From the NCBI GenBank assembly GCA_008508345.1, contig QNGE01001717.1, forward strand, positions 62,001-126,000: 64,000 bases of DNA. Reading direction: 5' to 3'. Under the pieces are notes generated by a model. It saw only the letters and a program-made list of their open reading frames with translations, did not search any database and was not told where the DNA came from. The position numbers were made by a program, and so were the translations under genes. The stretch comes from Paragonimus westermani. Taxonomy: Eukaryota > Platyhelminthes > Trematoda > Plagiorchiida > Troglotrematidae. This document shows, piece after piece, positions 23,471 to 38,600 of this stretch (within the stretch, counting starts at the first letter, position 1; every line of letters starts with the position of its first letter).

Positions 23471-23556
23471 TTGATAATTCGGTCGTGCCTAATGTGAGTT
23501 CAATGGCGCAGTAGTTAACACGGTTGCCTCATCGAAGCGTGGTTGGAGTTCAAATC
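23471..23556 (+). mobile_element. Inverted partial SINE copy
   Basis: The + strand here repeats, in the opposite direction, the tRNA-like head of copy A: it is the near reverse complement of about 23291-23376, with box A TGGCGCAGTAGT and box B AGTTCAAATC. Similarity ends right after box B, before the hammerhead. It has its own base changes, including a divergent patch between the boxes (TCATCGAAGCGTGGTTGG). Confidence 0.75.
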
Positions 23557-26099
23557 AAAGGAACTGTGGTTACAACGGAAACAAGATCAACTGGAAGAAT
23601 AGGTCGTCGTGAATTTGCTGCATTGAAAACATGATTTGTTTCCAAATGCTATCATGTTCTACTAGTCCGATACCTATTAAGACCACAGTTAGATTATTTT
23701 ACAGTAAAGATGTCTACAATATATGGTGGACTACTGTTGTGCTCTCGGTCAATCAATGTGTTCGCAACAGAGCAGAGACCATTTTCATTCAAGTATTTTT
23801 TCAGCACAAACAGCTATGTACGGTATACTGGACTACAATTCTTCACCCACAGTTCTTTCTATTCACCCGTGATTTCAAATGTAGTAGGGTGGTTGAAAAG
23901 TTAGGGCGAATGTGAAATTCGAGGTGAAGTTCAAATGAAATGCAAGTAATAACAGCCTAGGTCACCAAACTGTAATCGAAAACCAAAATACTACCCGTCT
24001 GCTTCAACCTAGCCGGAAAGACCTTATCAAAGGTTTTTCGACTGGCATGAACAAAGCGACCCTGTGTATACTCGTGTGTTGTTGATCGTGCACGGTGCAC
24101 ATTATTCATGTGAGGTGACGGTTAAGCGGCCTGATTAAGTTATCAGATCACGTCTATTGTGAATTTAACGGAGTGCATGTTAGCATGATCGTTTGGCAAC
24201 TATAAAAGCTGGGACACACGCTCCCATTCAGATGTGTAGCTTTACTAACTGTGAATTTTGCTATGAACGAAGCTTAGTCCAGTGCTGACATTCATTGCGT
24301 TCTAGCCGAAAGGCCTATGTAAATGTGACGAAATTTGAGCAGTGTTAAGAGGGTAAAGATGCAAATCCCCGAATTTTATTCAGTAAACCTGAATGCGTTG
24401 CTTATGTTAAATGCGTTCACAACTCTGGCAGCACCTTACTCTATTAAATTCCTTTGGGTAGCAACACGGATTTCTCTTGTTTTTTTATCGGTTCCACGCT
24501 GTTTAATTCAAATCACAGAAAACTTGAAAGTCGTTATCTTTTTACGCAAAGTTAGGTGACTCTTCTCCACTGTTCTTGAATATGCTTGAGTACAACTTTG
24601 TTTCGATTTTACTTACCCTAGAATGTCTCTCTCTCATTGACCGTAGATCTACGATGGCCATGTCAAACACTTTACAAAAGCCAGTGATCAATAATGAGGA
24701 ACACAACTGGGGCTGACAATTTTCACCATATTGCTCGGAATATTCATACCAGCATTGTTGTTAACTTAGTCTCTTGAGTGTGTTGGGCTTGTGGCGTTCG
24801 TGAGCGGCGGATGAAACAATTATTTGACTCTGTGTGGCAGTTGAACAACTAGACAGCGTCATTGACAGGAGACGGTTGCTCACTTTTCTACGGAATAAAC
24901 TAGGTTTGAGTAGCTTTCTGTGTTGCTACTCTGCACCGGGCATTCACGTCTTAGACACCACAACTGTTCACCTGCAACCAAAGTGAACACTGACGTTTAT
25001 GATGGAATCAGACGCAGGTGTCCGATCGAGCATGGGGGTTACGTCAACACTTGAGCAGAGTCGTTAACATAGTGACTTCACCCCTGTCTACCGAACACAC
25101 AGCTCAAAACCAAAGCTGGTATTTATGCTTAAAATTCCACCTTAATAATTAAGCATTTAATCGTTTAGACGAATAAGAGAAGTGGCGAATAAGTGTTCAA
25201 TGAAAACTGTTCATTGTGTAAATTTGATTGGACATCATTCATAAAGAGCAAGTCAAAAAGGTTCATCCAGTAATCCGAACTGTCTTCACATGTTTCATCT
25301 AGGGCTCTCACCCAGTAGATCACAGCTTACAAGTGAACGTCTGATGTAAGTCGGATAAATAACACCGGCATGCTAGAGTAAAGGCTATGTGAGTTCTCAG
25401 TTACACTGTGCCCAGTAACTCGTCTAGAATAAACCTTATGCTAACGTCGGTTACCAAGGCTGCATGAGGTTGAATGTGACGAGTCATGACGGTTGTTATA
25501 GAGCTAAACACAAAGCCATAGTGCATTCGAACTAGCTTTGGACCACGGAGTTCCTAAGCTTAAATAGCTTAGCGGGTTTTAGGTGGTAGTCAAAATAAGT
25601 GTCCGCCTTTGTATCTGCGATACTAACTCATTCAGCCCAATTAATCGCGCCCTGGATGAAATCCACAATGGTCGAGAATGTGTGATCTAATCTGTACACA
25701 AGGTATCATATGGTGTAACTGAAATTACTGTGATGCGTTTCCTATCTGACAGGTAATAATTTTCGCAGGTGCGACGCTATGACACGTTGAGGGGTTATTT
25801 TCCATTAACTTCGAGAGCTTAGCACGTACACTCCATCTACCCGAGGGAATCCTACACTGAACCGTAACAAAAAGCCGTAAGAAGTATCACTGAATCTTCT
25901 TCTTACAGGTAACAAATCTGACTCCACCAGTTTGAACAAAACTGTTAGTACGAGAAAAATGTTAGCTGCAAGCATTTCGTAGTGACACACCAGTAACAAA
26001 TTTACCGTAACATGGATGGGATTTCTTTTGTAGCGAACAACTAGAAGGGTGGATAGTCAATAAGCGGGTTAAGATGAGTCATTAAGTCCAGGGGATAGT
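23557..26099. other. No gene seen; isolated TATA-like site
   Basis: No coding region is supported. TATAAAAG at 24201-24208 could belong to a promoter or an LTR, but no gene or LTR boundary is seen next to it. A stretch near 23999-24055 resembles one near 47459-47515 and may be an old dispersed repeat. Confidence 0.35.
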
Positions 26100-26755
26100 C
26101 GAATTCACGAGTTGATTGCAACTGCTTCAGCAAACCGTAAAAATCTCGGGTTGAAAGGACGTAACAGAATTCTGAATGAACAAGATGAATCGATATGGTG
26201 ACCGGTGGTCAGGACGTGTTTGGCGACTGAGGAAACTGGCTGTTTACAAGTTTCAGCAACATTGATATTCTCCGGTAACAAGCACTTCTGCACTCATTTG
26301 GGTAAACATTCCTTCATTTTGGAGCCCAAGTGTCTCTCGGTTTTGCCTGTGTATCTTTTTCCGCAGTTTCATACAAATTGGTAAACACAATGTGAAGTGG
26401 CACCCATAGGCTGATCTCTTTTGGTTTGGTCAAAATGTACGTTTATGTGCATTCTTTTCAGGAATATGTTTCGAACTCGCCTTTTCACCTCGTCGCAAGA
26501 ATGTTGTCAACTTTAGACTTGTAAAATGCTTCACCATGTGGGGAAACTTTGGTTCCCCGAAAACCAGTGCTTCGCTACACCCTGAACAAAATTAGTTTTA
26601 TGAACCACAGCTTCTGTGCATCTATAAGATTGCACAGTTGAAGGGTCATCGGTGGGTTTCCGGTAAGTAATTGTAGATGACGATTTGTTACGCAGTGGCC
26701 GACCACGGAAATCCTCAAGGAAAATAGAAGATATCGAAGCGCTTATAAACGCCAA
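26100..26755 (-). pseudogene. Penelope-like element 3' relic with nuclease domain
   Basis: Read on the minus strand, it shows in order SSSTITYRKPT (end of the RT domain, about 26675), then a decayed stretch, then CGKRYTGKTERHLGSKMKE (about 26373-26317), which is the GIY-YIG-like nuclease block, then SSVAKHVLTTGHHID (about 26232-26188) and LRFAEAVAI (about 26130-26105). These match the C-terminal part of the PLE at 54861-57033 in order and spacing. Stops and frame changes break it throughout. It is an old, non-functional copy unrelated in position to the other PLE pieces. Confidence 0.78.
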
Positions 26756-29560
26756 ACATCAAGAAGAGCGTTTTAGTTCTTTCCAACCGATACAACTCGT
26801 TTTTGAAACAAAACCAATGCCTAAAACTTACGGAAGGTGAAATCTGACAAATTGTGTTGGATTCTTCTTGGAAAGAGAAGTACTAGTATTTTGATTCTGT
26901 AAATTAACGCCAATGTTAAGGATTTAAAAATCCGTTACTACTTGGAACAACGAATAATATGTTTCATATTTGTCACTTGTGTCTATCATAGTCCATGTAC
27001 TACTAGCGCATCCAGTGGATTAATAGTCCCCTCCACATGAAGTTAACAAGATGAGTGGGCTGAGTTGTACATCCCACTCTAAGCTCTGAACTCGACAAAT
27101 TCAGCTGAATATGGAGTGATACAAAAAAGATGATTTTGTGCGCAGACAGACAGCAATGGGATCCCAATTCAGCCCTGAACTGATTTACGATTTTATCAAT
27201 GAATGCAACTGGTCAGCAGGGCACGTGTAAAGCATAACAAGAATGACGTACACAGGCTCACACTACAGTATAGTCCAAGTTGAGCGGATGAGTGTAACCA
27301 GTTCACAGAACCCATCAAATATCATGTACTAATGTTGGAAAGTTTCAAGAAAGTACACTGTGCTTCCAAACGAAAAATATCTTCCTGTATCTTATTCGGA
27401 GCCAGGAAATAGAAAAACACGTGAGCCAGAAAATATTCAATTGTCATTCCGTCTTTAAAACAAACTAAGACAAGAGCACTCAAACAAGGTATGGCTTGGA
27501 CCGGTTTAAGGCACTTATTACAATTTGTCTTGTGAAGGCTGTATTCCATATTTCCAAAAACTGCCTTAAGGAAAAAACAGAGAAGACAAGTAAACCCGAC
27601 GCCGAGATTATCAGTGGTTTTATTGCAATTTTATCTACACAATGACAAAGTCAATGAATGAAAGAGGTTCTATGGCCTCTAGCCGCCGTTTACTATTTGT
27701 CAAACTCTTGCGAATACTGCGTTATTTCTTATAATACATATATATATATAGTGCATAGATAGACCAAACCTTCCAGTGCCGCAATTCTTCATGAAAGACG
27801 CAACAGTGTGAAATATGAAGAACGTAACTTCACACGCACATACATGGATCCGTCATTAACCATTCTTTTTGATCGATGGTATCCAACTACCCTGAGGGAC
27901 AATGGGATAGTTTTCCGTTGAGATCTGTTTATACTTATGAAAGATTCAACCATACTTTAGCTACTGCAGATGGATGCGGCGTTGTTTACTACTTCCTCGA
28001 TTGCTGGCCTCCGAAGCTTGTGGTCTCTATTCTCCTCTCTCACTTTGGAACACAACTGCCTTCTCAAACTCATTTCACTTTCTTCGACTTGCCCTTGTTA
28101 TTTTCCAAAATGTGGTGTTGATGTCGCCAGTCTTCACTGTACACGTGTACATCTTGGCAGACTCAGACTGCTATTTTGTCGGGTCTGCATCGAATGGCCA
28201 GCTCATTACAGGACATGTCTATGAGAACGTGATTTTGTTTCACTCTACTCAGATGTTCCATATGGATGAAACGAACAGTGAGTATTTATTTTATTCACAA
28301 CATACAGGCTCATATGTTTTCGTGAAAGTTGACGCCGACTAGTCCAAGATAGCTGGGGCGTGGTGAATTTGGCAACGTGTCCGACGCACCTGATTCGTTT
28401 AGGCTTCATTGTCCTACATATACATGCTAGGCACACAAATTCAGTACAGTGCCATCTCCGTCTAAATGACGTTTCGCTATGCGCCCTTGATGACCGGATC
28501 AACATGAATACTGTCTCCGAGCACGCTGATTGAGGTCCTAGCAAAATGTCATACTGGTTGAACGGACAAGTTCAGTCTGCTGATCGAATTGCAGCCGTGA
28601 CAACCTCAAGAGTGATAGCATTATTGGGAATGGTTTGTTTTCCATTCAGGTCAACTCTACTTAATGAGTTGAAACAAATGCTAAGCCGGTCACGGTGAAT
28701 TGTTGATGTGAGAGTAAGTCTCACGGAGAAACACCTACCCTCGATTAATATGAACTTCGGGTGAAACAAAACCATGTGCTACCATCTGTGATATTTTATG
28801 ATCTTCATCTTGTCACGTGCTGCAGCTGCATTCGTGAATGATATGGTGTAATCTCATTGGATAATACTCATGATCAATAGGCATACGTGCGCACGCGATT
28901 GAGCGCATTACAATACATATTTTACGTGACTAAGTGTACTTCTCTGTCTATAGCTAACTCTCATCATGCTCACGTTTTTTCTAATTCTATGTTTGTGACC
29001 TTAGCTAAGTGCACGCTTTTCACACGTGTTTTTTCGCTAACCAAATCGTAATGCGTACGTAAATAGTAATTTTAAAAATTTTGTTACACTAGTTAATTTC
29101 AGACCAACAAATCGATCGCCACATAAGAGCTTGTGAACGAAGCACATTTCCGTTCTGAAATTACATAACACACGAAACTACGTCGATTCAAGTGATTGGC
29201 TGAAGTTCTATCATACTCAAAAGCGCTCTGTGAACAACATGCGAGTCGACTGTTGTCAGCATTATATTTTCACAACGTAACGATCAAGAGGTAATCAGCC
29301 TTCGTGACGTGAAAGTTTCGCTCATTTTAAAACTTGTCTTCACTCTATCAAGCATCACTAGCTGACTTATTTCGTTACGTCGTTAACTGAATTTACGTTA
29401 CCCAAATGTTCGTTTATTGTGTTCGCTAAAATTCATGTCAAGAATCTGTAGAATCTTTCGCCAATACCGAACCTTTAACTATTTCTACCTGTCCCTGGTT
29501 AGCGGAATTTACAGCCCTCCAGCAGCGCCTTTGGGAATTATCAAACTAGAAGACATATGC
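26756..29560. other. No gene seen
   Basis: No recognised feature except a short (TA)n run near 27735-27751. Open stretches at 27876-28342 overlap one another in three frames and carry no motif. Confidence 0.4.
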
Positions 29561-29645
29561 TCCACTGAGGCTATTGCTACAAGACTACACAACCCATGCT
29601 TGTGTGCCCAAAAACAATTCGTACAAACCCTCCACCTCCTCTGCT
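29561..29645 (+). pseudogene. Short Penelope-like C-terminal relic
   Basis: The + strand encodes STEAIATRLHNPCLCAQK followed by FVQTLHL. This matches the end of PLE proteins (FAEA.AI, LCAQK, VQTL), as at 56947-57020. Flanking sequence is not recognisably PLE, so only about 30 codons survive. The match is short but has several conserved positions in the right order. Confidence 0.6.
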
Positions 29646-32600
29646 CCGGAAGAGTGTCTACTTTTGTGAGTGAGTGACCCACCAACCTAGAAGACTTCGA
29701 AGATGTCGTGCAAAGCGCATTAGAAGGACGTCAGTATAGTCTTAACCACTGTCATGCACCAAGCATGCAAAGAGATCAATGTATCCGGAAACCTCCCTTG
29801 AACCTAGGGATATGAACAACTGCTGGACTGTAAGAACACTATTTCGATTTGCACGGTAAAATATTTTGCATCTGTTATAATAAACTGCACTACTTGAAGA
29901 AATAGGGCATTATTATCAAACGCTATACTATGGTGCTGTGCTACCTACACAAGCGTACGAACTTTGATATTAGTGGTGTGTACGTTGTGTAATTCATAAA
30001 GGTAGCCCCCATACCTAAGAATGTGCATGGATGGCAAATTTCTATTTGAAGGGGTCGCATAGGATTAGGCAGTTCAGGTGTAGTTCGCTATAATTCTCGG
30101 TGACGAAGCATCAGCGTTTTCGATTTCTCAAGGTCAAAAAGGACAGCTTACACTCGTTAACCTGGTCATCGTTTCCTTACCCAAAACCAACCTGAAAAGT
30201 AATACAGTGCACTTTTCTAGGTATTTAGTTGCTTTTTCAATCATCGAATATCCTACGACGTCTGTGCTTCGAAGTGGTTTTCTCATACTGTAGTTAAACA
30301 CAGATCTAAATGATAACCGTAGATCATCCTGAACAAAACAGTCAGATGCAGTAGTCATTCACCTGAGCAGCTAATTCGAATGTTCAGAAATTTATCAAAA
30401 ATAGTGAAACCTTATAGCTTCACTTTTTTGGCTGGTAACTCAAAAATGAACTGTACAACCAGAGGTAGATTGCACAGAGATCAAACTCCCATTGATCCCA
30501 GATCCGGCCAGTAGATCAATTCAGAACTACGACTAATTGATATTTTAGTTATGCTACTTCAAATGTTTTTAGTAACTACCCCGCCTTAAAATCCATTTTC
30601 ACAATAACAACGCTGCAAGTATCTTAATGTTCATGTCTCCTTTTTCTACCTTGTCGTTCTCTAGACCGACTATATGGCTCAGTGTTTGATCTGTAAGCCG
30701 TTATCTGCATCCATTTATTATGAAATAATTATTAGGAACAGTGTTTTGGACTCATTTTCCTGTTGTAAACAGATTCTCTGTGGGAGTTCTTCTCTCTTAT
30801 GTTTATTAGCCAGCTGTATAAGGGACCCACGACTCATCATCATTTGCTCACATGAGCAAAGTTTGCGTCGGTGTTGATATGTAAGTGTAGAATTCATAAT
30901 CTGAAAGCCAGGGGATTGTTGTGCTACATGAGCAAGTGAAGTTCCGTTTGATTGCAAGACTAACAAACTATTCAAGCACAAAAACAGTGGATAATGTACA
31001 GTTGAGTTTTGTCAGAATTGATTTGTACACACTAATCGAAACGTCAGTGATCTGGATTTTGAGCCGACAAATTTACGCACTTAGCACCAGCAGAAGAAGA
31101 GAATACAAAGTATATTTGTAAGAGTATAGAATTTAGGAGACTCCCAGAAGAGTGTTGTAGGATTTCGTGTTAGAGAGACGAATCTGAAAAGAGATCGTTC
31201 AGCAATTTGAGTTACATACTGAAAACTCGGTTTATACAGCGGAGATGTTCCATCATTTGAATAGTCCTTTCAACTTTGTGACTGAGAGTGTGGTTTTCAT
31301 GACCAACTTTCGAGATCTCTATGCTGCACGAATTACAATCACAATTAAAATCACAATTTGCTTGACGCGAGAGCAGCGATTAAAATGCTACTTAGATATT
31401 CGTCTACATTTTGACTTCAGGGATTGTCAAAGTTTCCCGTTTTAAAGGTGTTGTCGACATCATTTTTATCGAAGGTTACCTCACTTCAACCCAAGGTGAC
31501 AAATTGGCTGATTGAGATGTGAGAACCATCAGAGTACCCAAATAGACAAATACTTATCGAATACCAACTTTCTTTCAGCTGAATTTCCTGAAGAGACATT
31601 TTCACGAACAGTACACGATGACGACATTTTCAAACCTTTGTATCAGGCTGTTCTTATCAGATGATGGTAAATCTGTAGGCTGTCTATTTCAACATCTGTA
31701 CCGCAGTGACCGTGTGTCAGTGCACCTCAGATGTAACAATTTACCCTATAACCAACGATGTAGCTGGAGTATTTGTACATTTTGAAAGTTTTTATGACCT
31801 ACCCTGACTAACATCTTCCAGACTAATCTCGAAACGTTCTTCATAAACAAACTAATTCAATCTGTAGGAGCGGAAAATGCTGCTGACTACTGACACTACA
31901 CAACAAACCAAAGACTCTATAGGCATTCTAACTAGGTTAAATACATCGTATTAGATGCAGAGCATGAATCTAAGGACCGTCTCACTTCGTTTTTTTACTG
32001 ACGAAGAAGAAGGCATACAAAAATGATGCACATTTCGTCACAAGCATACTTAGGATAACCAGTATTCCTTTTAATGGATTTATCTTACTACAGCAAAAAA
32101 CAGACCACACTAAACCGGCGATTAGCACAGCGGGAAAGATTTGATCTCATGGCGAAATCTAGGGTAAGCTACAGTTGGGTATTCCGGTTCTCGTTGATAA
32201 CGGATGTCCACAATAGTTTGTCGTCGAGTCTTCGTAGTAAACTTCTCCGGTAAGTGCCGATTGTAATGCCAAAGACAGAAGTCTCTTTAGTTATCGTAAA
32301 AGAAAGAAAATAATTTTGTCACAGTGGAGTCTAGAAACCATCTCGCTTTAGAGCACACTGTCAGCTTGAGTGAAATTACATATATGAAAACTGAGATTCC
32401 TCTGTCCTGTGGATCTCATTTTATATGGAGAATGTGATCGACGACCCGACAGACAACACTGATATGACGTGATGGCAAGTGAAGTATCGAATCGGGTAGC
32501 AGGCGTTGAGAGGCAGGTACAAGCAATCGGGTTTTTGTCACACATTGACCGACATAGCATTCTCCGAAATCAATGACGGTTAATTAACCCGCTAAGAACA

Positions 32601-35600
32601 ATCACTAGATGCATCTCAGTTAGGCGCAACTATTTGTCTTTGCGACTTGCACATTCGATTATTGAGTTCTGCCCAGGATGTTGCGCTGGGGTGCTTACAT
32701 CAAACTCTATGATCTCAAACAGACGCGTAGGCTAGATTAGTCCAAAGATACAAATTTAGTTCGTGGATTGGCCCACACTCGTTCACCGCCCTGTCGTTCA
32801 AAGAGCAAGTGATTTCCACGATGGGCGTGTCAAAATCACTAAACCAACGCAATACAGCCCTTCCAGAGAAAGCGGGCATTATGATAAGGCAAACGTCGTG
32901 AAAATTTCACACCAGCATAAAGTTTAGGGTCGTTTTTCACTGTATGTACGTCCTATAGAGTGTAAGTTAGACCTTCTCAATCTGATAGCCGGAATTTCAT
33001 TATGCAGTAGCATTTATCTTTGTCCCCATTAGTTTAAATCACAACGCACTGGCCATTACTGGATATAGACTGCCGACTTGTAGTTCTCATCACGAATCTC
33101 TTCATAACTGCAGTTCCCCAAAACACCGTACAACTTCTGGTGAAAAGCAAAGTGATTAGTTTCGTTGAGTATGTATAGAGATCTTTGGGAAAATTTTCAC
33201 TGGATATTTCTCGCTTATGGTTTCCCATATAAAGGTAGATTTCGTTGTCTATGGGAACTGCATGTCCTGAATACGCATGTCATTACGAAAGTTATTAAAG
33301 GAAAAGGTCCAGAAAGCAAGGTCACCAACGCCTTTTATATAACCTCCCTTCAAGGAACAAATAAAGTTATTAGGTGTTTGTGGATTTCTTATCTACAAGT
33401 AGATGAAATGTGCATCAATAATTAAGTGGCTGTTAAGTTGCTTCTCCCTTAGGTAAAGTTACATGTACCGCTAGAACTTCCGTTATGTCTTATCCAGCCT
33501 ACTCTTCTATTCACCGTTATCGTTACCGCTTTCAAAAAGGTTTGAAAGTCCATAACTGGTACAGTCTGTGAATCTTACAAATCCGGCAACCGATACCGGA
33601 TCTCGGAATAAAACCCTCAGGTTTGACACTGGGTCTACTTTGTCCATTTTAGCGACATTGCAATATAATAGTTATCCAAGGATGTTGGCACTTTTTCTCA
33701 TTTTATCTGTGAATAAAAGCCAGGTGCACACAACAGGCAGACTGACTAGTTCATCGAACGAAAACAGTCAACTAAAAGACAAGCACATGACCTACACCCG
33801 TGTCTTTGTGCACACAACACCAGTCGATTTTGTCTCTAAAACACGGCCCTATTGAGTGCGAGCAAAGTCGGAGTAAGGTTATGTGGTAAGAGGGTGATAA
33901 CCCAGTGATCTGTGGGGCGGATGTGTTATGCGGTTGATTGAGACCGATTTCTTAGACTCACCTGTGTTTTTCTGATCGCCTATGTCAACGATTCGGTTGA
34001 TAACTCTCGTGAATTTTTAGCTAAGTTATGACATAGGTTATCAATTTTTTCTTTCAAAATGCCAGTTAGTTTGCAGTTGGGTTATCGAATATGAACTAAG
34101 GTAGTCAGAGACCAAGAACCTGTCAATGTCATCTTGTTAAAAGCAACAGCAACATCAATCGGCTTAAAGAAAACATTTCATTATTCTCGAGTCAGTTTTT
34201 GAAGACAAGCGACGGTGACAATGGCCTACACGGATCGCGCGAGGTTTCAGAAAAGATTATGATGGTCTTGTAATAATCCACCCTTATGAAATCAACAGCT
34301 CGGTGGCGTATGAACTACTTCGTATTGACTATACCAGATACAACGTAAAACTCACCAGAGGCATTGGATATGCATGTATGCGTAACCCACGTCACGTCCG
34401 AAACAGATGCTACACGAGCGACTGAGAACAGTTATGCGAAATCCTGGTGGCCAAAAACTGAGATACCGGATTGCCAATCAGGTAGAGTTTTGCGCTGTAA
34501 CATTGAATTTAGATCTTGGGAGCTTTGAGTTAGACTGTCTGAAGAAATACGATCCAGGCAGGTGTCCAGATGTTCAGTAAGAAACAACTGCGTGACCGCG
34601 AACGTTAGTGCACGGTACGCATGTAAATCACCAATGCTATATGGCGTTGCGATGTGTGCAGCAGCGAACGCGCTTGCCATCTAGGTCATCAACCTACTCA
34701 CAGTACACCGTTGGCCTAGAGATAACGAAAACGTTAGGCTTAATTGAGTTGTCTCAATTATATCTGCATTTTCATTTGTCTCAACCAACGACAGTAGTCG
34801 CCTGACAGATCATCTACCCTCCCACTCAGATACTTGGATCTTTATGACTTTCAACCTTTCCTCTTCCAAGAATAATCTGGTGCATTTTATAGTGATTGTT
34901 TTGCCTGGTTTTCAGTCCAACCTTGAATTTGGTTACTCCTTCTTGTTCTCTCTGTATTGCACTGACGTGTACTTCTTCATGGAATCACTTTTTGCACTTT
35001 TTTCTCATTATTTCCTCTCCCAGTTTAGATTCCTCAGCGTACTTTCCACCGGATAGAAGTTTCGCTTTTGTGCTAGCTTATCAACTGGCTAAGTAAGATT
35101 GGCTGGTTGGACATAAGACCTCGCTCACAGGCCTCTTGATCTTATTCCTTCTGGTTTACACTAGATACTTGGCGTGTGAGCAGAATTACAAGTGGGACAG
35201 CACAAGCCACCATAAGTAAATGTTATGAGCAGGCGTATTTTGGCTTCAGTCACCGTGAAAAACTAATCCAAAACGAAAGACGCCAACCAACTGAGAAATT
35301 GACAAAGTGGTTAATTTCGCTTAAGTGGGCAGTTATAGTTTAACTCCTGAAAGTAGGTACGTGAACACTGTCCGGAAAAAGAGTTATCAACAGTCGGATG
35401 GACAGATACACCTATTGAGAAATCTGTATCACATATCTGCACGCATAAGTGGTTAACACGAGTGTTGCTTGGCTGTTGGCATGCCGTATGCGTTCGCTGA
35501 TTACCTCAACTTTGGTCTACCTCACGGGGAATGAACAGGCGACTGCTAGGTCGTCAAGAATGGGGTGTGTGCTCGCTGAGATTTCATAGTATGCTTCGAT

Positions 35601-38600
35601 GACAGAGGTCTGCCTAATCACTGGTTCACTGGTAAGGGTTATAGACCACAGACAAGACTATTCTGATTTTTCCCACAACCAGTGATTGTATTTCTCCCTC
35701 TAACAGTTTACACAAAGTAGTTATGCCTATTCTTTGGGTCGAAACTAAGTGATGGTTGAAACAGTCAGGGGATGAGCATCACGGCAATTCTAATACTAAG
35801 TTTGTGCTAACATTTACTATACAAATTTCAAACAAGTCACACTTCCACAGAGCGAGAGTGATGGCTTAAGAGTTTAACTAGAGGAACATAAAAAGTGGAA
35901 ATCGAGATTGTAGGATTGCGAACTAACTGGGTAGTCGCAAAGTTAAAATAGATTGTTTTTTCTAAACTGTGACGTTCAGTAGCCAAATTCTCAACAAACT
36001 GGATTATGCTTTTCCGGTTGCTTCTAAAAATCACCGAGAACGTGTCAGAAACTTTGATTCTTTGTTCTTTGCCATGACTTCCTCTCTGTGGAATTCTGAA
36101 TCATTTGAGATTAATTACATAACCACGTGTAATCATAATGTACGAAATGGTACTCCGGAAGGCATCACATGAATAGCGTCTTCTAATTGTTTTGTTCGAA
36201 TTCACGAAGGGAACAAAGTGTCTCAAATTTAGTATACACTTATACATTCTATATATACATTTACTATGCGTTTATCAAAATCTGTGGACTCACGTGGTTT
36301 CGTCGACATTAGTTTTACAATATATCGTTCAGGTAAATGGATTATCTTTACGAACAGTCATTTTCACAACAAGAAACCGTGTTACTAACGTCAACGGAGT
36401 ATAATACACAGAACGAGCTAAAACAGGTTTCTGCATCAAGTTTCACTTCAAACCTAAATAAATAAAGCGTTTTCAAGAAGTTTTCCCACTGTGAAACCCA
36501 GCAACAGAAAAGGATAAAGGGACTATATGATGACTATAACCTACTGACTTCGGCTGATTTAGAGGCGCGATTCAAATGGAAAAACCTAAGTGATGCGAAC
36601 CGTTTTCGATCATCCTACCTAAAAAGTACACTGTATGACACGCGGTCGACTACTAGGACGGCATCACGCAACCCCATGTGCGTAAGGGTACACCGTGCAC
36701 ACGACTTACAAACACTCCATTCAGTTGCTAATCACACAAACATGTACATAAAATATAGTTGATTCGCTTTCATGTAGACAGGGGTTGCCAATATCCATAA
36801 TACCAACTACGAAGTAGGTCGCGGTGGATCAATTATAATTCATATTCAGGCATTCGTAGGTACCTCTACTTTAGAAACGCTTAGTGTAAGCTTCTAAACC
36901 AAACCCCATAGGCATCCTGCCGAATGCATTGTTCTAAAGTATGAATCTGGCTTACTTGCTGTATTTGCCAGTACTTCATGAACATTTTTTAGACAGCTTC
37001 TTCCAGCTTTACCCTATGTACAAGCTGAGCTGCTTGCATTTTACTGCGCTGACATGCTTCAAAACGTTCATTTTACAGTGGGTGGTTTGCAGATACAGAA
37101 CAATGGCATTATAATAGATTATCCTTGGTACTGCTAAAAAAACCAATTGTTGTACCTTTCAATCAAATGTTCTGGTCAACAAAAGAAAGTGATCACATTT
37201 GTCATTATGATGTGAAAACCGCATTGATGGTTTCCTTAAATTATAGAAAACTCCAGTGATCCTGTATTACGCTTAAAGGACGCACACTAAATTCACCAGC
37301 GACCCCAGCTTGCTTCAATACAGACTGCACTGTAATCATGGAGTTCGTGTGTGGAAACTGTGAAAGTGAATGTGTAGACAACTGCTGATAAAAAGGGACC
37401 TAAGTGACTTACATTTTTTTCAATTAAAATAGGTTACGTTCATGACGTTAATTACAAGCGGAGTGATCCAAACGAAGTGATCAAATGATGGAGTAACAGA
37501 TTGTTGGACGAATTACCGTATTGGTTGAAACGTAGTATGGTGCAATCTGGGGTTAGAAAAGACTTGAGTGCACCAAAAATCACCTGGCTACGTACGCAAT
37601 AAAAAGCTAAGTGAATGCCAACAAGATTCTTGGCAAAATGAGTGCTAGTTAGACAAGTGCAATAGATAAACTCAATAATCTGGTTCAAACCTTTAAAGTT
37701 TTCTCACCCAATTTCTATAATGGAATGAATCAAATTGAAAAATATGCACCATCTCTGACTTCATCGGTTTAAGCCATTGATTCGGACCTCTGCAACAGCG
37801 CGGTTCCCATCGTGTGCATGCTCGTAAGCTACTAGACTTCCTGATAAAACCGTTGAGCAGAAATTTTGCGTAAAGCACGGAGCACCATTACGAGGGATTT
37901 CCCACGAACGTAGATCACCCTAAGGTGTGATATAAACAATGTTTTTGCTGAGCCGATATCGCTCGTGTAAAATGTGCATACGACAAATAACTGACAGCAT
38001 TGTCCATGAGTGAGAGAGTGTGGTCCATTAGTGGCATGATAAAAAATGAGTGGGTTAGATGCTCACACAATATAAGTAGGGAACGTCGATTGATTTGGAA
38101 GGTTGACACTTTCGATGCCATGGGTAAGACACAGTCATTCCGCTGTTTCAACATGTTACGTTTCCAGTGTCATACAGAAGAAACAATAATTGTTCAATTG
38201 CTTTCCGAATGCTCGGATGATGGTTATCCACAGTCAGCGCTAGAATGTGTCATGCGGAGCGGAGTACCGTTTTGTTTCTCACAAGTAAACCAAACCCAAA
38301 TATCACCACATCATTGCAGTTGCTTAATTAAGCAGCTTCCAGTTAGGTCAGTGCTAAATCTCACAAACATCTCCGTACTCACGGTTCTGATGCAGCTGAC
38401 AATAGTATGCTGTAAAAACCATACTAACAGCATAAACATCCAAATTCATGATGCTGCTTACGAGGTGCCATGAATACAGCAAATATTCTAGACTGTTGAC
38501 TTTATGCACACTGGAATTCTCGTTTACAATCAGACCATCAATGAGAAATCTGAAGATACTACAATGGTGTTACGGTGCTATGTGCTTCTAGTCATTCTAA

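Noticed and set aside
38000..38473. 157-codon open stretch on +
   Set aside because: Length is near chance for this amount of sequence; no motif, no good splice borders or composition signal.
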